The notes: generated by a model from the letters alone, not told the origin. Counted from the first letter of the stretch, positions 1-6,863 are shown. The stretch is DNA of 19,160 bases from Acidobacteriota bacterium (GCA_021814355.1 JAKAIJ010000019.1:1-19160), one strand, 5' to 3'. Numbers and translations are program-made.

Positions 1-886
1 AGGGTAGAGTCATCCCCGCCATGGCGGTGAGGTAGTCCCGTCCCCCCATCGTCATGTCCTTGAACCGGTACCGGCCGCCCACCATGAAGTCGGGTTTGAA
101 GCTCTTCTTGGCGGCCTCCGCCCGCGCCTCGGCGACGGCCGCCTCGGAGCGGGCCACGGTGACCTCGGGGGCGCCCTCGTCCACGGAGGCCAGCAACGAG
201 TCCAGGCCGGGGAGCTCTCCGGGCGGAGGGAGACCGATCCCCTCCAGCCCCGCTGCGTCCACGGGCGAAGCGGTTAGGCTCGCGAGCCGGGCCAGCGCCA
301 CGTCGCGCTGCCTCTCCAGCTCCCGGCGCTCGGCGTCGGCCTTGGTGACCGCGCTCTGGGCGAGAAGGACGTCGGCCTGGCTCCCGCTCCCGGAGCTGTA
401 GCGCGCGAGGGCGCTCTCGGTCGTCGCCGAGAGCGCCTCCCGCGTCTGGCCGTTGATCCGCAGGAGTTCCCGGGCCGTGGCGAAGCGGAAAGCCGCCGCG
501 AGGACCTCGGAGCGCACCGTCCGCTCCAGGACCATCAGCCGCGCCTCCTCCACCGACGCTTCCCCCTCGGCCGCCTTCGCCGCGAGGCCGCGCTTGCCCG
601 GGAAGGGCAGCATCTGGGTCACACCCACCGAGACGCCGCGGGTGAGGGCCTCCGAGCCGAAGGAGCCGTCCGCCGCCAGGTTCATGAATTCCACGTCGGC
701 CGTCGGGTCGGGCAGCGCCCTCGCCTGCGAGGGCGCCTGCCGCGCCGCCGCCACCCTCGCCCGCTGGGCCCGAAGCCCCGGGTTGTCCGCGAGGGCCCGC
801 GACACGAGTCCGGCGAGGGGGTCCTGAGCTGCGAGAGGGAGCGCCAGAAAAAGCAGGAGGGACCCGAAGACCGTCCGTTCAGCCAT
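1..886 (-). CDS. TolC-family outer-membrane efflux protein (CusC/CzcC-like), 3' end outside window
   Basis: The first 295 residues of an outer-membrane channel protein are present and the frame is open to the left edge. The ATG at 884-886 is followed by a typical signal peptide (AERTVFGSLLLFLALPLAAQ), with cleavage likely after LAA. The mature part starts with the TolC/OEP pattern LAGLVSRALADNPGLRAQRARV. It continues with LPDPTADVEFMNL and MLPFPGKRGLAAKA, which is typical of CzcC/CusC-type proteins that pair with metal RND pumps. Long Ala/Glu-rich helical stretches fit the periplasmic coiled-coil barrel. It lies downstream of copA on the same strand, after a 153-base gap that contains its own possible promoter. 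Inference: it is the outer-membrane part of a copper or heavy-metal efflux system, and membrane-fusion and RND pump genes may follow beyond the edge. The family call is firm; the substrate rests on context only. Confidence 0.88.
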   Translation of the reverse strand, partial: MAERTVFGSLLLFLALPLAAQDPLAGLVSRALADNPGLRAQRARVAAARQAPSQARALPDPTADVEFMNLAADGSFGSEALTRGVSVGVTQMLPFPGKRGLAAKAAEGEASVEEARLMVLERTVRSEVLAAAFRFATARELLRINGQTREALSATTESALARYSSGSGSQADVLLAQSAVTKADAERRELERQRDVALARLASLTASPVDAAGLEGIGLPPPGELPGLDSLLASVDEGAPEVTVARSEAAVAEARAEAAKKSFKPDFMVGGRYRFKDMTMGGRDYLTAMAGMTLP

Positions 887-914
887 GCTAAACCGCCCGA
901 CAAAGGAGATAAGC

Positions 915-942
915 ACTTTACATGCCGGATGAAAATTTTCAA
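915..942 (-). promoter_or_regulatory. possible sigma-70 promoter for the TolC-family gene
   Basis: On the minus strand TTGAAA (942-937) and TAAAGT (920-915) are separated by 16 bases. They match consensus at 5 of 6 and 4 of 6 positions. Transcription would start near 908, about 22 bases before the ATG. The region is much more AT-rich than its surroundings. No strong ribosome binding site is seen, only GGGCGG. This suggests the channel gene is not simply read through from copA. Confidence 0.4.
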
Positions 943-964
943 GAAAACATCCAATAACATATTG

Positions 965-1024
965 CAATTCAGGCGAATAGCGCGTCATGTCGCGTTTATT
1001 CTGAACGGGCCCATTCCTGAATTG
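965..1024. repeat. 9-bp inverted repeat in the copA-tolC gap
   Basis: CAATTCAGG (965-973) and its exact reverse complement CCTGAATTG (1016-1024) flank 42 bases in the AT-rich gap between copA and the TolC-family gene. Within the loop lies an imperfect palindrome, GCGCGTCATGTCGCG (around 979-993). This lies upstream of the possible promoter for the TolC-family gene, so it could be a protein-binding site. It could also be a weak structure at the copA 3' end. There is no U-tract, so it is not a standard terminator. Confidence 0.35.
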
Positions 1025-1039
1025 GAGAATATTGTGCAT

Positions 1040-3334
1040 TTATCGCTCGTCCACCGCGCGGAGCCTAAGCGCATTGGCCACCACGCTGAGGGAGCTTCCG
1101 GCCATCGCGGCCGCCGCGATCATGGGATTCAAATGGCCCTCCCAACCGAGAATGGGGCCCACGGGACCGCCTGGGCGCATGAGCGGGGCGAGCGCGCCCG
1201 CGGCGACCGGGATGGCCAGCGCGTTGTAGACGAAGGCGAAGAGGAGGTTCTGGCGGATGATCCGGAGGGTCCGGCGGGCGAGCGACACCGCCCGCGCCAC
1301 GCCCCCAAGGTCTTTGCCGGCGAGGGTGACGGGAGCCGCCGCGAGCGCCGCGTCGGTGCCCGAGGCGAGGGCGATCCCAACGTCGGCGGCCGCGAGGGCC
1401 GGGGCGTCGTTGATCCCGTCGCCTACCATCACGACGGAACGCCCCTGGCGCCGGAGGGCACGGATCAGTTCCACCTTTCCCTCGGGGAGAAGCCCGGCGT
1501 ACCACGAAGCGATGCCGCTGGCGCGGGCCGCGGCGGCCGCCGCCCGCTCCGAGTCGCCGGTCACCAGGACGGGCTCCAGGTCCAGCGAGCGCAGGGCCGC
1601 GACGGCCTGCGCCGCTCCGGGCTTGAGCCGGTCCTCGACGGCGAAGGCCGCCGCGGGGCGTCCCCCCACGGCGAGGTAGAGGGAGGTGCGCGCGGTGGCG
1701 GGCGCCGGGGCGAATCCGTCGGGGGAGACGCCGCTTTCGCCCAGGAAGGCGAGGCTTCCGAGCAGGGCGGCCTCGCCCCGCACGATTCCCCGGACGCCTC
1801 GGCCCGGGACCGCCTCGAACGAAGAGGCCGCGGGGAAGGGGAGGCGGCGCTTTTCGGCGGCGTCGAGGAGGGCCGAGGCGAGGGGGTGCTCGGAGGCGGC
1901 CTCCAGGGCGGCCGCGCGGGCGAGGACCTCCTCTTCCGAGAAGGGGGGCATGGGCGTCACCGCCGTCAGGACGGGGTTTCCCTCCGTGAGCGTCCCGGTT
2001 TTGTCGAAGAGGACCACCTGCACCGCGGCGGCGCGCTCCAGGGCCTCCGCGGAACGGAACAGGATCCCCTGGGAGGCCCCGCTCCCCGAGGCCGCGAGGA
2101 CGGCGGCCGGCGTGGCGAGGCCGAGGGCGCAGGGACAGGCCACCACCAGCACCGCCACCGCGCACAACAGCGCCTCGGAGAGGGAAGGCGAGGCGGGGAG
2201 CGCCATCCAGGCGGCGAAGGTCGCCAGAGCCACCGCCAGCACGGCGGGGACGAATCGGGCGGCCACCCGGTCGGCGAGCCGCTGGATGGGGGCCCGCGAC
2301 GCCTGGGCCTCCTCCACGAGCCGCACCAGGTGAGCGAGGACGGTCCTTGCGCCGGTCTCGGTCACCTCGAGAAGGAGCGTCCCGCGCCGGTTCACCGTCC
2401 CTCCCACGACCCGGTCGCCCGCGGCCTTGGGCCGCGGCTCGGGCTCGCCCGTGAAGAGCGACTCGTCCACCGTGGAGGCCCCCGCAAGGACCCGGCCGTC
2501 GGCGGGAAGGCGCTCTCCGGGGCGCACCCTCACCCGGTCCCCTGGCCGGAGATCGCCCACGGGAACCTCCCGGTCGCCCTCGCCGGTGACCATGCGGGCG
2601 GTCCGAGGGAGCAGCGCTCCCAGATGGCGGATCGCCTCCGAGGCGCGGGTCCGCGCGCCCGCCTCGAGGCGGCGCCCGAGCAGGACGAGCGCCACGATGA
2701 CCGCCGCCGAATCGAAGTAGAGGCCGTGCGCCGCGTGGGCGGGGTCCGCAACGGACCCCGCGAGCATGGCCGTGCTGTAGCCGTACGAGGCCAGGGTCCC
2801 CAGGGAGACGAGGGTGTTCATGTCCGCGCCCCCGCGGCGCAGCGCCCGCCAGGCGTCCCGGTGGAGAGGGAATCCCGCGAGGAACAGGACCGCCGTCGCG
2901 GCGAAGAACTGGAACCAGGCCGCCCACGGCGCGCCCAGGGCCGCGGGAAAACCCGGGAACATGGGCCCCATGGCGAAAAGCGCCACGGGAGCGCCCAGGG
3001 CCAGGGAGAGCGCAAGGCGCCAGCCCAGGGCCTTCCGCTCCCGGTCCAGGACGGCTTCGCCCCAGTCGGTTCGGCGGAGGCCCGGCACGTCCTGAAGGGG
3101 GAAAGCCGCGTACCCGGCCCTCCGCACGGCCTCCAGGAGCGCCTCGAGGCCGGGACCGCCGTCCGGGACGACGGCCACCTTCGCGGTGCTCGTCAGAAGG
3201 TCCACCCGGGCGGCCGCCACCCCGGGCACGGCGGAGAGGGCCGCCTCCACCTTCGCCACGCAAGAGGCGCACCGGAGGCCCTGCAAAGCCAGGAGGTGCT
3301 CCGGGGGAGCGGGTTCCGGGGAGTGCTGCGCCAT
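1040..3334 (-). CDS. copA: P1B-type Cu(+)-transporting ATPase
   Basis: This 764-residue metal-pumping ATPase carries a complete motif set. An N-terminal HMA domain has the metal-binding CASC at residues 22-25. The actuator-domain TGE is at 295-297 and the transmembrane CPC metal site at 400-402. The phosphorylation motif DKTGTLT is at 444-450, HP of the nucleotide-binding domain at 483-484, and GDGIND at 638-643. YN (713-714) and MAGSS (744-748) in the last two helices are the Cu(+)-specific (P1B-1) signatures. The protein exports cytoplasmic Cu(+) across the inner membrane using ATP. The ATG at 3334 is chosen because GGAGG (3341-3345) lies 6 bases upstream; a longer in-frame version from 3415 would include non-family sequence and the promoter. 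It is divergent from the kinase/regulator pair. A sigma-54 element ends about 28 bases before the start codon. The stop is TAA at 1040-1042. Confidence 0.95.
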   Translation of the reverse strand: MAQHSPEPAPPEHLLALQGLRCASCVAKVEAALSAVPGVAAARVDLLTSTAKVAVVPDGGPGLEALLEAVRRAGYAAFPLQDVPGLRRTDWGEAVLDRERKALGWRLALSLALGAPVALFAMGPMFPGFPAALGAPWAAWFQFFAATAVLFLAGFPLHRDAWRALRRGGADMNTLVSLGTLASYGYSTAMLAGSVADPAHAAHGLYFDSAAVIVALVLLGRRLEAGARTRASEAIRHLGALLPRTARMVTGEGDREVPVGDLRPGDRVRVRPGERLPADGRVLAGASTVDESLFTGEPEPRPKAAGDRVVGGTVNRRGTLLLEVTETGARTVLAHLVRLVEEAQASRAPIQRLADRVAARFVPAVLAVALATFAAWMALPASPSLSEALLCAVAVLVVACPCALGLATPAAVLAASGSGASQGILFRSAEALERAAAVQVVLFDKTGTLTEGNPVLTAVTPMPPFSEEEVLARAAALEAASEHPLASALLDAAEKRRLPFPAASSFEAVPGRGVRGIVRGEAALLGSLAFLGESGVSPDGFAPAPATARTSLYLAVGGRPAAAFAVEDRLKPGAAQAVAALRSLDLEPVLVTGDSERAAAAAARASGIASWYAGLLPEGKVELIRALRRQGRSVVMVGDGINDAPALAAADVGIALASGTDAALAAAPVTLAGKDLGGVARAVSLARRTLRIIRQNLLFAFVYNALAIPVAAGALAPLMRPGGPVGPILGWEGHLNPMIAAAAMAGSSLSVVANALRLRAVDER

Positions 3335-3340
3335 GGAAAA

Positions 3341-3345
3341 CCTCC
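3341..3345 (-). promoter_or_regulatory. ribosome binding site of copA
   Basis: GGAGG on the minus strand lies 6 bases upstream of the ATG at 3334. It decides the start in favour of the short form that begins just before the HMA domain. Confidence 0.75.
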
Positions 3346-3361
3346 GGTGCGGCCGCATCAG

Positions 3362-3380
3362 GTGGCAAGTGTATTGCCAG
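3362..3380 (-). promoter_or_regulatory. sigma-54 (-24/-12) promoter of copA, nearly palindromic
   Basis: Read on the minus strand, CTGGCAATACACTTGCC carries TGGCA and TTGC, with GG and GC separated by the exact spacing of the sigma-54 consensus (G to G 12 bases). Transcription would start near 3353, giving a 19-base leader that contains the copA ribosome binding site. The element is almost a perfect inverted repeat, TGGCAA-N5-TTGCCA. The plus-strand reading (TGGCAAGTGTATTGC, 3363-3377) therefore also fits, but its nearest gene start is 283 bases away. The neighbouring response regulator is a sigma-54 activator with an intact GAFTGA loop, which supports the call. Confidence 0.7.
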
Positions 3381-3542
3381 AAAAGCGGCGAGTGACGGGC
3401 AGCGAATGCAAACAAGATGCCCTTCGTTCAGCGATGCGGTTTTTCTCGCTTCCGGCTCAACCGCTCGCGGCTCTTCAATGTTTCGTCATTCTCAGGGCCG
3501 ATCCGCACGTAGCGGGTGGCGAGGGATGAGTGTAACGCGCTC

Positions 3543-3577
3543 CGCTGGAAACATGGTCTCGTTTTCCATGTCCAGCG
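3543..3577. repeat. interrupted inverted repeat, candidate activator-binding site
   Basis: CGCTGGAAACATGG (3543-3556) and CCATGTCCAGCG (3566-3577) are inverted repeats around a 9-base centre, with two extra A residues in the left arm. The centre lies about 205 bases upstream of the predicted copA start, within the usual range of sigma-54 enhancer sites. It is also 35-40 bases upstream of the kinase promoter. The role as a regulator-binding site is inferred from position only. Confidence 0.4.
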
Positions 3578-3595
3578 CTCTTCAGTACCTTTTCG

Positions 3596-3624
3596 TTGAA
3601 TATTCGCCAAGTACGTTGTAGAAT
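3596..3624 (+). promoter_or_regulatory. sigma-70 promoter of the kinase/regulator operon
   Basis: TTGAAT (3596-3601) and TAGAAT (3619-3624) are separated by exactly 17 bases, matching consensus at 4 of 6 and 5 of 6 positions. A start near 3631 leaves a leader of about 29 bases with AAGGAG at 3649-3654, 5 bases before the ATG at 3660. Two identical palindromes GAATATTC (3598-3605 and 3621-3628) overlap the -35 and -10 boxes, which suggests an operator within the promoter. Confidence 0.65.
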
Positions 3625-3628
3625 ATTC
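3598..3628. repeat. pair of GAATATTC palindromes over the kinase promoter
   Basis: Two copies of the perfect 8-base palindrome GAATATTC lie at 3598-3605 and 3621-3628, 23 bases apart centre to centre (about two helical turns). They overlap the -35 and -10 hexamers. In a window this GC-rich such a pair stands out. It could be an operator for autoregulation, or simply the AT-rich core of a strong promoter. Confidence 0.5.
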
Positions 3629-3659
3629 TTCAGCAACTTTCACGCGGTAAGGAGCAACC

Positions 3660-4712
3660 ATGAAGCGCCCTCTCACCCAAATGGGAATCGTGGCGGCGAT
3701 CCTGGCCCTCACGCTCTCCCTCCACTACCAGATCCTGCCGCTGCCGGAGGGGCTCCACCACGTCCTTCACGCGGGGGACCTCCACCGCCGCCTTTGCTAC
3801 GTGCCCATCATCCTGGGCGCCCTCTGGTTCGGCCTGCGCGGCGGGCTGGCCGTGGCCGCGGTCCTGGCGGCGGCGGTAGCCCCGCTGGCCTGGCGGTTCG
3901 AGGGGCCGCTCTTCTCCAACCCCGATTTCGTCGAAACCCTCTTCTACCTCGCGCTCGGCCTCCTCACGGGGCTCCTCGTGACCGCCAAGGAGCGCGAACG
4001 GAGGAACAAGGAGCGGCTCGAGCGGGAACTGGCCGCCAGCGAGCGGCTCGCCGCGCTCGGGCGCGCCTCGGCGGGGATCGCCCACGAGGTGCGCACCCCG
4101 CTGGGTTCTCTCCAGGGGGCCACGGAAATCCTCGGCGAGGACTTTCCGGAGGGCCACCCGCGGCGCGCCTTCTACGACATCCTCGTGAAGGAGTGCCGGC
4201 GTCTCGGGCGGGTCGTGGACGACTTCCTGGACCTGGGCAGGCCCCTGGTTCTGCTGCCGCGCGAGTGCCGTGTGGCGGAGCTTCTCGGCCACGCCTCCGA
4301 CGGGGCCCGCCTGCTCGCGGAGGAGCGCAAGGTCTCTCTCGAGATGGTCCCGGGCGGCGCGCCGGAAACCGTCGTCGCCGACCCGGACCGGGTGACCCAG
4401 GCCCTCGTGAACCTTCTGCGCAACGCCATCCAGGCCTCTCCGGAGGCGTCGTCCGTGACCCTGACGTGCTCGCAGAGCGCGGGGCGGGTCGAGTTCACCG
4501 TGAGCGACGCGGGCCCGGGCATCCCCGAAGGCGACGAGGAGCGGATCTTCGAGCCTTTCTTCACCGGGCGCCGGGAGGGGACGGGGCTCGGCCTTCCCCT
4601 GGCGCGGCAGGTGGCCCACGCCCACGGCGGGACCCTCGTCGGCCGGAACGGGCCCGGAGGCGGCGCTCGCTTCACGCTCGCCCTGCCCCTGCGGCGGGAG
4701 GGTGCGCCGTGA
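3660..4712 (+). CDS. membrane-bound sensor histidine kinase of an NtrC-type two-component system
   Basis: The 350-residue protein has four likely membrane helices (about 8-26, 45-60, 62-80 and 93-109) and no large periplasmic domain. A short charged linker leads to the HisKA domain with the H-box ASAGIAHEVRTPLGSL (phospho-acceptor His142). The HATPase domain follows: N-box NLLRNAIQAS (251-260), G1 SDAGPGIP (282-289), F-box IFEPFFTG, and G2 GTGLGLPLA. The loop between helices 1 and 2 is rich in histidine (His33, 34, 37, 42) with Cys46 nearby. It would face the periplasm if the N-terminus is inside, so it is a candidate metal sensor. AAGGAG 5 bases before the ATG supports the start. The stop overlaps the regulator start (GTGA). 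Inference: it senses copper or another metal and phosphorylates the downstream activator. It is ZraS-like in role rather than in sensor domain. Confidence 0.9.
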   Translation: MKRPLTQMGIVAAILALTLSLHYQILPLPEGLHHVLHAGDLHRRLCYVPIILGALWFGLRGGLAVAAVLAAAVAPLAWRFEGPLFSNPDFVETLFYLALGLLTGLLVTAKERERRNKERLERELAASERLAALGRASAGIAHEVRTPLGSLQGATEILGEDFPEGHPRRAFYDILVKECRRLGRVVDDFLDLGRPLVLLPRECRVAELLGHASDGARLLAEERKVSLEMVPGGAPETVVADPDRVTQALVNLLRNAIQASPEASSVTLTCSQSAGRVEFTVSDAGPGIPEGDEERIFEPFFTGRREGTGLGLPLARQVAHAHGGTLVGRNGPGGGARFTLALPLRREGAP

Positions 4713-6043
4713 CCGCGCGCATCCTGCTCGCCGACGACGACGCGAGCCTGCGCGAGGTCCTGGCGTACCACCTGCGCCAGGCTGGGTACGAGACGGTGGC
4801 CGCCCGCGACGGGAGGGACGCCCTCTCCAAGCTGGGGGCGGGAAACTTCGACCTGCTCCTCACGGACGTCCGGATGCCCGGCATGGACGGCTCCGCCCTG
4901 CTGCAGGAGGTGCGCGCCCGCCAACCCGACCTGCCGGTGGTCCTGCTCACGGCCTTCGGAACGATCAACGACGCCGTGGAGGCGATGCGCGCCGGAGCCT
5001 TCGACTATCTCACCAAGCCGGTGGATCGGGAGACCCTCCTGCGGGCCGTCCAGCGGGCGCTGCACGTCGGGAACCTGCAGAGGGAGAACCGCCGTCTGCG
5101 CGAGACGCTCGCCGAGAAGGCGCCGCTGGAGGCCATGTTGGGGGTGAGCCCGGCGCTCGAAGCCACGCGGGAGCTCATCCGGAGGGCCGGCCCCACCGAG
5201 GCCACGGTCCTTCTGGCGGGCGAGAGCGGCACGGGAAAGGAGCTCGCCGCGCGCGCCCTCCACGCCCTCTCGCCGAGAGCCTCGGGGCCGTTCGTGGCGC
5301 TCAACTGCGCCGCCGTCTCGGGCGACCTGCTCGAGAGCGAGCTCTTCGGCCACGTCCGCGGGGCCTTCACCGGAGCCGTGGCCGACCACCCGGGGAAGTT
5401 CCGCCAAGCCGAGGGCGGGACGCTCTTTCTGGACGAGATCGGCGACATGGAGCCGCGGCTCCAGGCCAAGATCCTGCGGGCCCTCCAGGAGCGGGTCGTG
5501 GATCCGGTGGGGGCCGCCTCGCCCGTGCGGGTGGACGTGCGGCTCGTGGCGGCGACCCACCGGGACCTTGCGGCGCGGGTTCGGCTCGGCACGTTCCGCG
5601 AGGACCTTTACTACCGGCTGGCGGTGGTGACCGTGCGGATGCCGGCCCTCCGGGAGCGCGCCGACGACCTCCTGCTCCTGCTCAGCCATTTCTACCGTCA
5701 GTTCGAGGGAGGCGACCTCGCGCTGTCTCCCCAGGCAGAGCGGGCCTTGCGCGCTTACTCATGGCCCGGCAACATCCGCGAGCTGCAGAACCTCTGCCAG
5801 CGCCTCGCGGTCCTGCACCCGCGGGAGCCCGTCACGCCCGCGCTCCTGCCCCTGGAATTCGGAGGCCCGGGCGCCCTCTCCGAGACGGAAGGGGATGCGG
5901 GGCTCTGGGCCGTGGAGAAGGCCGCCATCCAGGAGGCTCTGCGCCGCGCGGGGGGCAACAAGTCGGCCGCGGCGCGGGCCTTGAAGATCCCCCGCCACGT
6001 CCTGCTCTACCGCCTCAAGAAGTTCGGGCTGGACGGGGAGTGA
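4709..6043 (+). CDS. NtrC-family sigma-54-dependent response regulator (ZraR-like)
   Basis: This 444-residue activator has three domains. The receiver (1-115) has the acidic patch ADDD, phospho-acceptor Asp53 in LLTDVRMPGMDG, and Lys103 in LTKP. The AAA+ domain (about 140-375) has Walker A GESGTGKE (171-178), the sigma-54 contact loop GAFTGA (218-223) and Walker B GGTLFLDEIGD (236-246). The C-terminal Fis-type helix-turn-helix includes NKSAAARALKIPRHVLLYRLKKFG. All elements for sigma-54 activation are intact. The GTG at 4709 overlaps the kinase stop by 4 bases and gives a start (TARILLADDD) that fits the family exactly. The sigma-54 element before copA, only 1.3 kb upstream of this gene, is the obvious target. 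The stop at 6041-6043 is followed by a convergent gene. Confidence 0.93.
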   Translation: MTARILLADDDASLREVLAYHLRQAGYETVAARDGRDALSKLGAGNFDLLLTDVRMPGMDGSALLQEVRARQPDLPVVLLTAFGTINDAVEAMRAGAFDYLTKPVDRETLLRAVQRALHVGNLQRENRRLRETLAEKAPLEAMLGVSPALEATRELIRRAGPTEATVLLAGESGTGKELAARALHALSPRASGPFVALNCAAVSGDLLESELFGHVRGAFTGAVADHPGKFRQAEGGTLFLDEIGDMEPRLQAKILRALQERVVDPVGAASPVRVDVRLVAATHRDLAARVRLGTFREDLYYRLAVVTVRMPALRERADDLLLLLSHFYRQFEGGDLALSPQAERALRAYSWPGNIRELQNLCQRLAVLHPREPVTPALLPLEFGGPGALSETEGDAGLWAVEKAAIQEALRRAGGNKSAAARALKIPRHVLLYRLKKFGLDGE

Positions 6044-6047
6044 GAGC

Positions 6048-6062
6048 GGCGCCGCCGGCGCC
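6048..6062. terminator. possible short GC hairpin between convergent genes
   Basis: GGCGCC-GCC-GGCGCC forms a 6-bp all-GC stem with a 3-base loop in the 39-base gap between the regulator stop (6043) and the phosphoesterase stop (6083). There is no U-tract on either strand. It is a weak candidate for a shared terminator, and such palindromes also arise by chance at this GC content. Confidence 0.3.
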
Positions 6063-6082
6063 CTGGCGATGGCTTCCCTCCC

Positions 6083-6829
6083 TCAGCCTTTCGCCACGGT
6101 GAAGGGGACGCCGCCGCGCCGCCGTCGCCTGCGCTGGTGGCGGAGGCGGGCGTCGAGGACCACCAGCCGCGGCTCGCTCTCGCAGTCGTCGAAGAGGATG
6201 AAGGCGGGATAGGCCGTAAGCCACGAGCTGGGGTTCAGGTAGGTGATCCCGCCCCGGGTCTCGGTCTCCCGCCGGTGGGTGTGGCCCGTCACCACGTAGG
6301 AGGCCCCCAGCTCTCTGGCCCGGGCGAAGGCCCGGCGTTTCACCTGGTCCACGGCCCGCGCGTAGACGCCGTTGGACCGCTGGAGCCACTGGAGGGCGGC
6401 CTTGCGGGGGACGTCGAACCAGATCGCGAAGCCGTGAAAAAGGTCCCGCAGGTCGCGCAGCCGCCGCATCCGGCGGGCGGAGGCCTGGAACCGGTCGAAC
6501 TGGTCCCCGTGGGTCACGTAAACCGTCCGGCCGCGGTAGGGAAAGGAGTACTCGGGCTCGACGGGCACCCCCAGCAGGTGGCGCAACACCTCGGCGGGGC
6601 CGTCGTGGTTGCCCCGGATCCAGACCACCTCCCCGTTCTCCGCGCGGCGCCGGACAAGCTCCAGGACCGCCCAGTGGGGAGCCGAGAGCCTCCGGAAATT
6701 CAGATCGTCGAAGATGTCCCCGTTGAGGACGAGCCGGTCGAAGGGAATCTCCTCCAGCAGGGCCCGGAGGGGCTCCGCGCGGCAGAGGGGGGAGCCGAGA
6801 TGGACGTCGCCCAGGATGACGGTGCGCAC
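6083..6829 (-). CDS. calcineurin-like metallophosphoesterase, LpxH-like (UDP-2,3-diacylglucosamine hydrolase family)
   Basis: The 248-residue protein has all five blocks of the binuclear metallophosphoesterase fold. These are GDVH (Asp8, His10), GDIFDD (Asp38), GNHD (Asn74, His75), THGDQ (His107) and GHTH (His183, His185). The order and length fit the LpxH/COG2908 group, which cleaves UDP-2,3-diacylglucosamine in lipid A synthesis. Classic LpxH has GNRD where this has GNHD, so another pyrophosphate substrate is possible. The C-terminus ends in an unusual Arg-rich tail (HQRRRRRRGG). I chose the GTG at 6829 because AAGGAG (6839-6844) lies 9 bases upstream and the protein then begins MRTVILGDVHLG, as family members do. 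An in-frame ATG at 6865 would add 12 residues but lacks a ribosome binding site. It is convergent with the regulator and divergent from the gene at 6957. Confidence 0.85.
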   Translation of the reverse strand: MRTVILGDVHLGSPLCRAEPLRALLEEIPFDRLVLNGDIFDDLNFRRLSAPHWAVLELVRRRAENGEVVWIRGNHDGPAEVLRHLLGVPVEPEYSFPYRGRTVYVTHGDQFDRFQASARRMRRLRDLRDLFHGFAIWFDVPRKAALQWLQRSNGVYARAVDQVKRRAFARARELGASYVVTGHTHRRETETRGGITYLNPSSWLTAYPAFILFDDCESEPRLVVLDARLRHQRRRRRRGGVPFTVAKG

Positions 6830-6863
6830 GGTGGAGGGCTCCTTGGGACTGGTCTCGAACCGC

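Larger units (their letters stand above)
3335..3659. other. 325-base divergent intergenic control region (copA / two-component system)
   Basis: No gene is seen here; short open frames on both strands lack family features and good ribosome binding sites. From left to right it holds the copA ribosome binding site, the sigma-54 element (3362-3380), an unassigned stretch with a small inverted repeat CCGC-ACGTA-GCGG (3503-3515), the larger inverted repeat at 3543-3577, the sigma-70 promoter at 3596-3624 with two GAATATTC palindromes, and the kinase ribosome binding site. Base composition is clearly more AT-rich than in the flanking genes. Confidence 0.7.

Noticed and set aside
980..993. CGCGTCATGTCGCG near the end of copA as a terminator
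   Set aside because: It is an imperfect palindrome with essentially no loop and no U-tract on either strand.
3363..3377. Plus-strand reading of the sigma-54 element as promoter of the kinase operon
   Set aside because: It fits the consensus equally well but would give a leader of about 270 bases, while a good sigma-70 promoter lies right before the kinase. Kept only as a note on symmetry.
3335..3415. Longer copA form starting at 3415
   Set aside because: It would translate through the sigma-54 element and add 27 residues unlike the family. The ATG at 3334 has GGAGG at the right distance.
929..3529. Plus-strand open frame of 866 codons opposite copA
   Set aside because: copA has a complete motif set on the other strand. 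The plus-strand translation is Gly/Arg/Glu-rich without motifs and lacks a ribosome binding site.
3596..4708. Long N-terminal extension of the regulator frame beginning at 3596
   Set aside because: The frame is open by chance through the kinase gene. The receiver domain starts right at the GTG at 4709, which overlaps the kinase stop.
4172..5689. Minus-strand open frame of 505 codons opposite the kinase and regulator
   Set aside because: It is a shadow of two clear genes, with a low-complexity composition and no recognisable domain.
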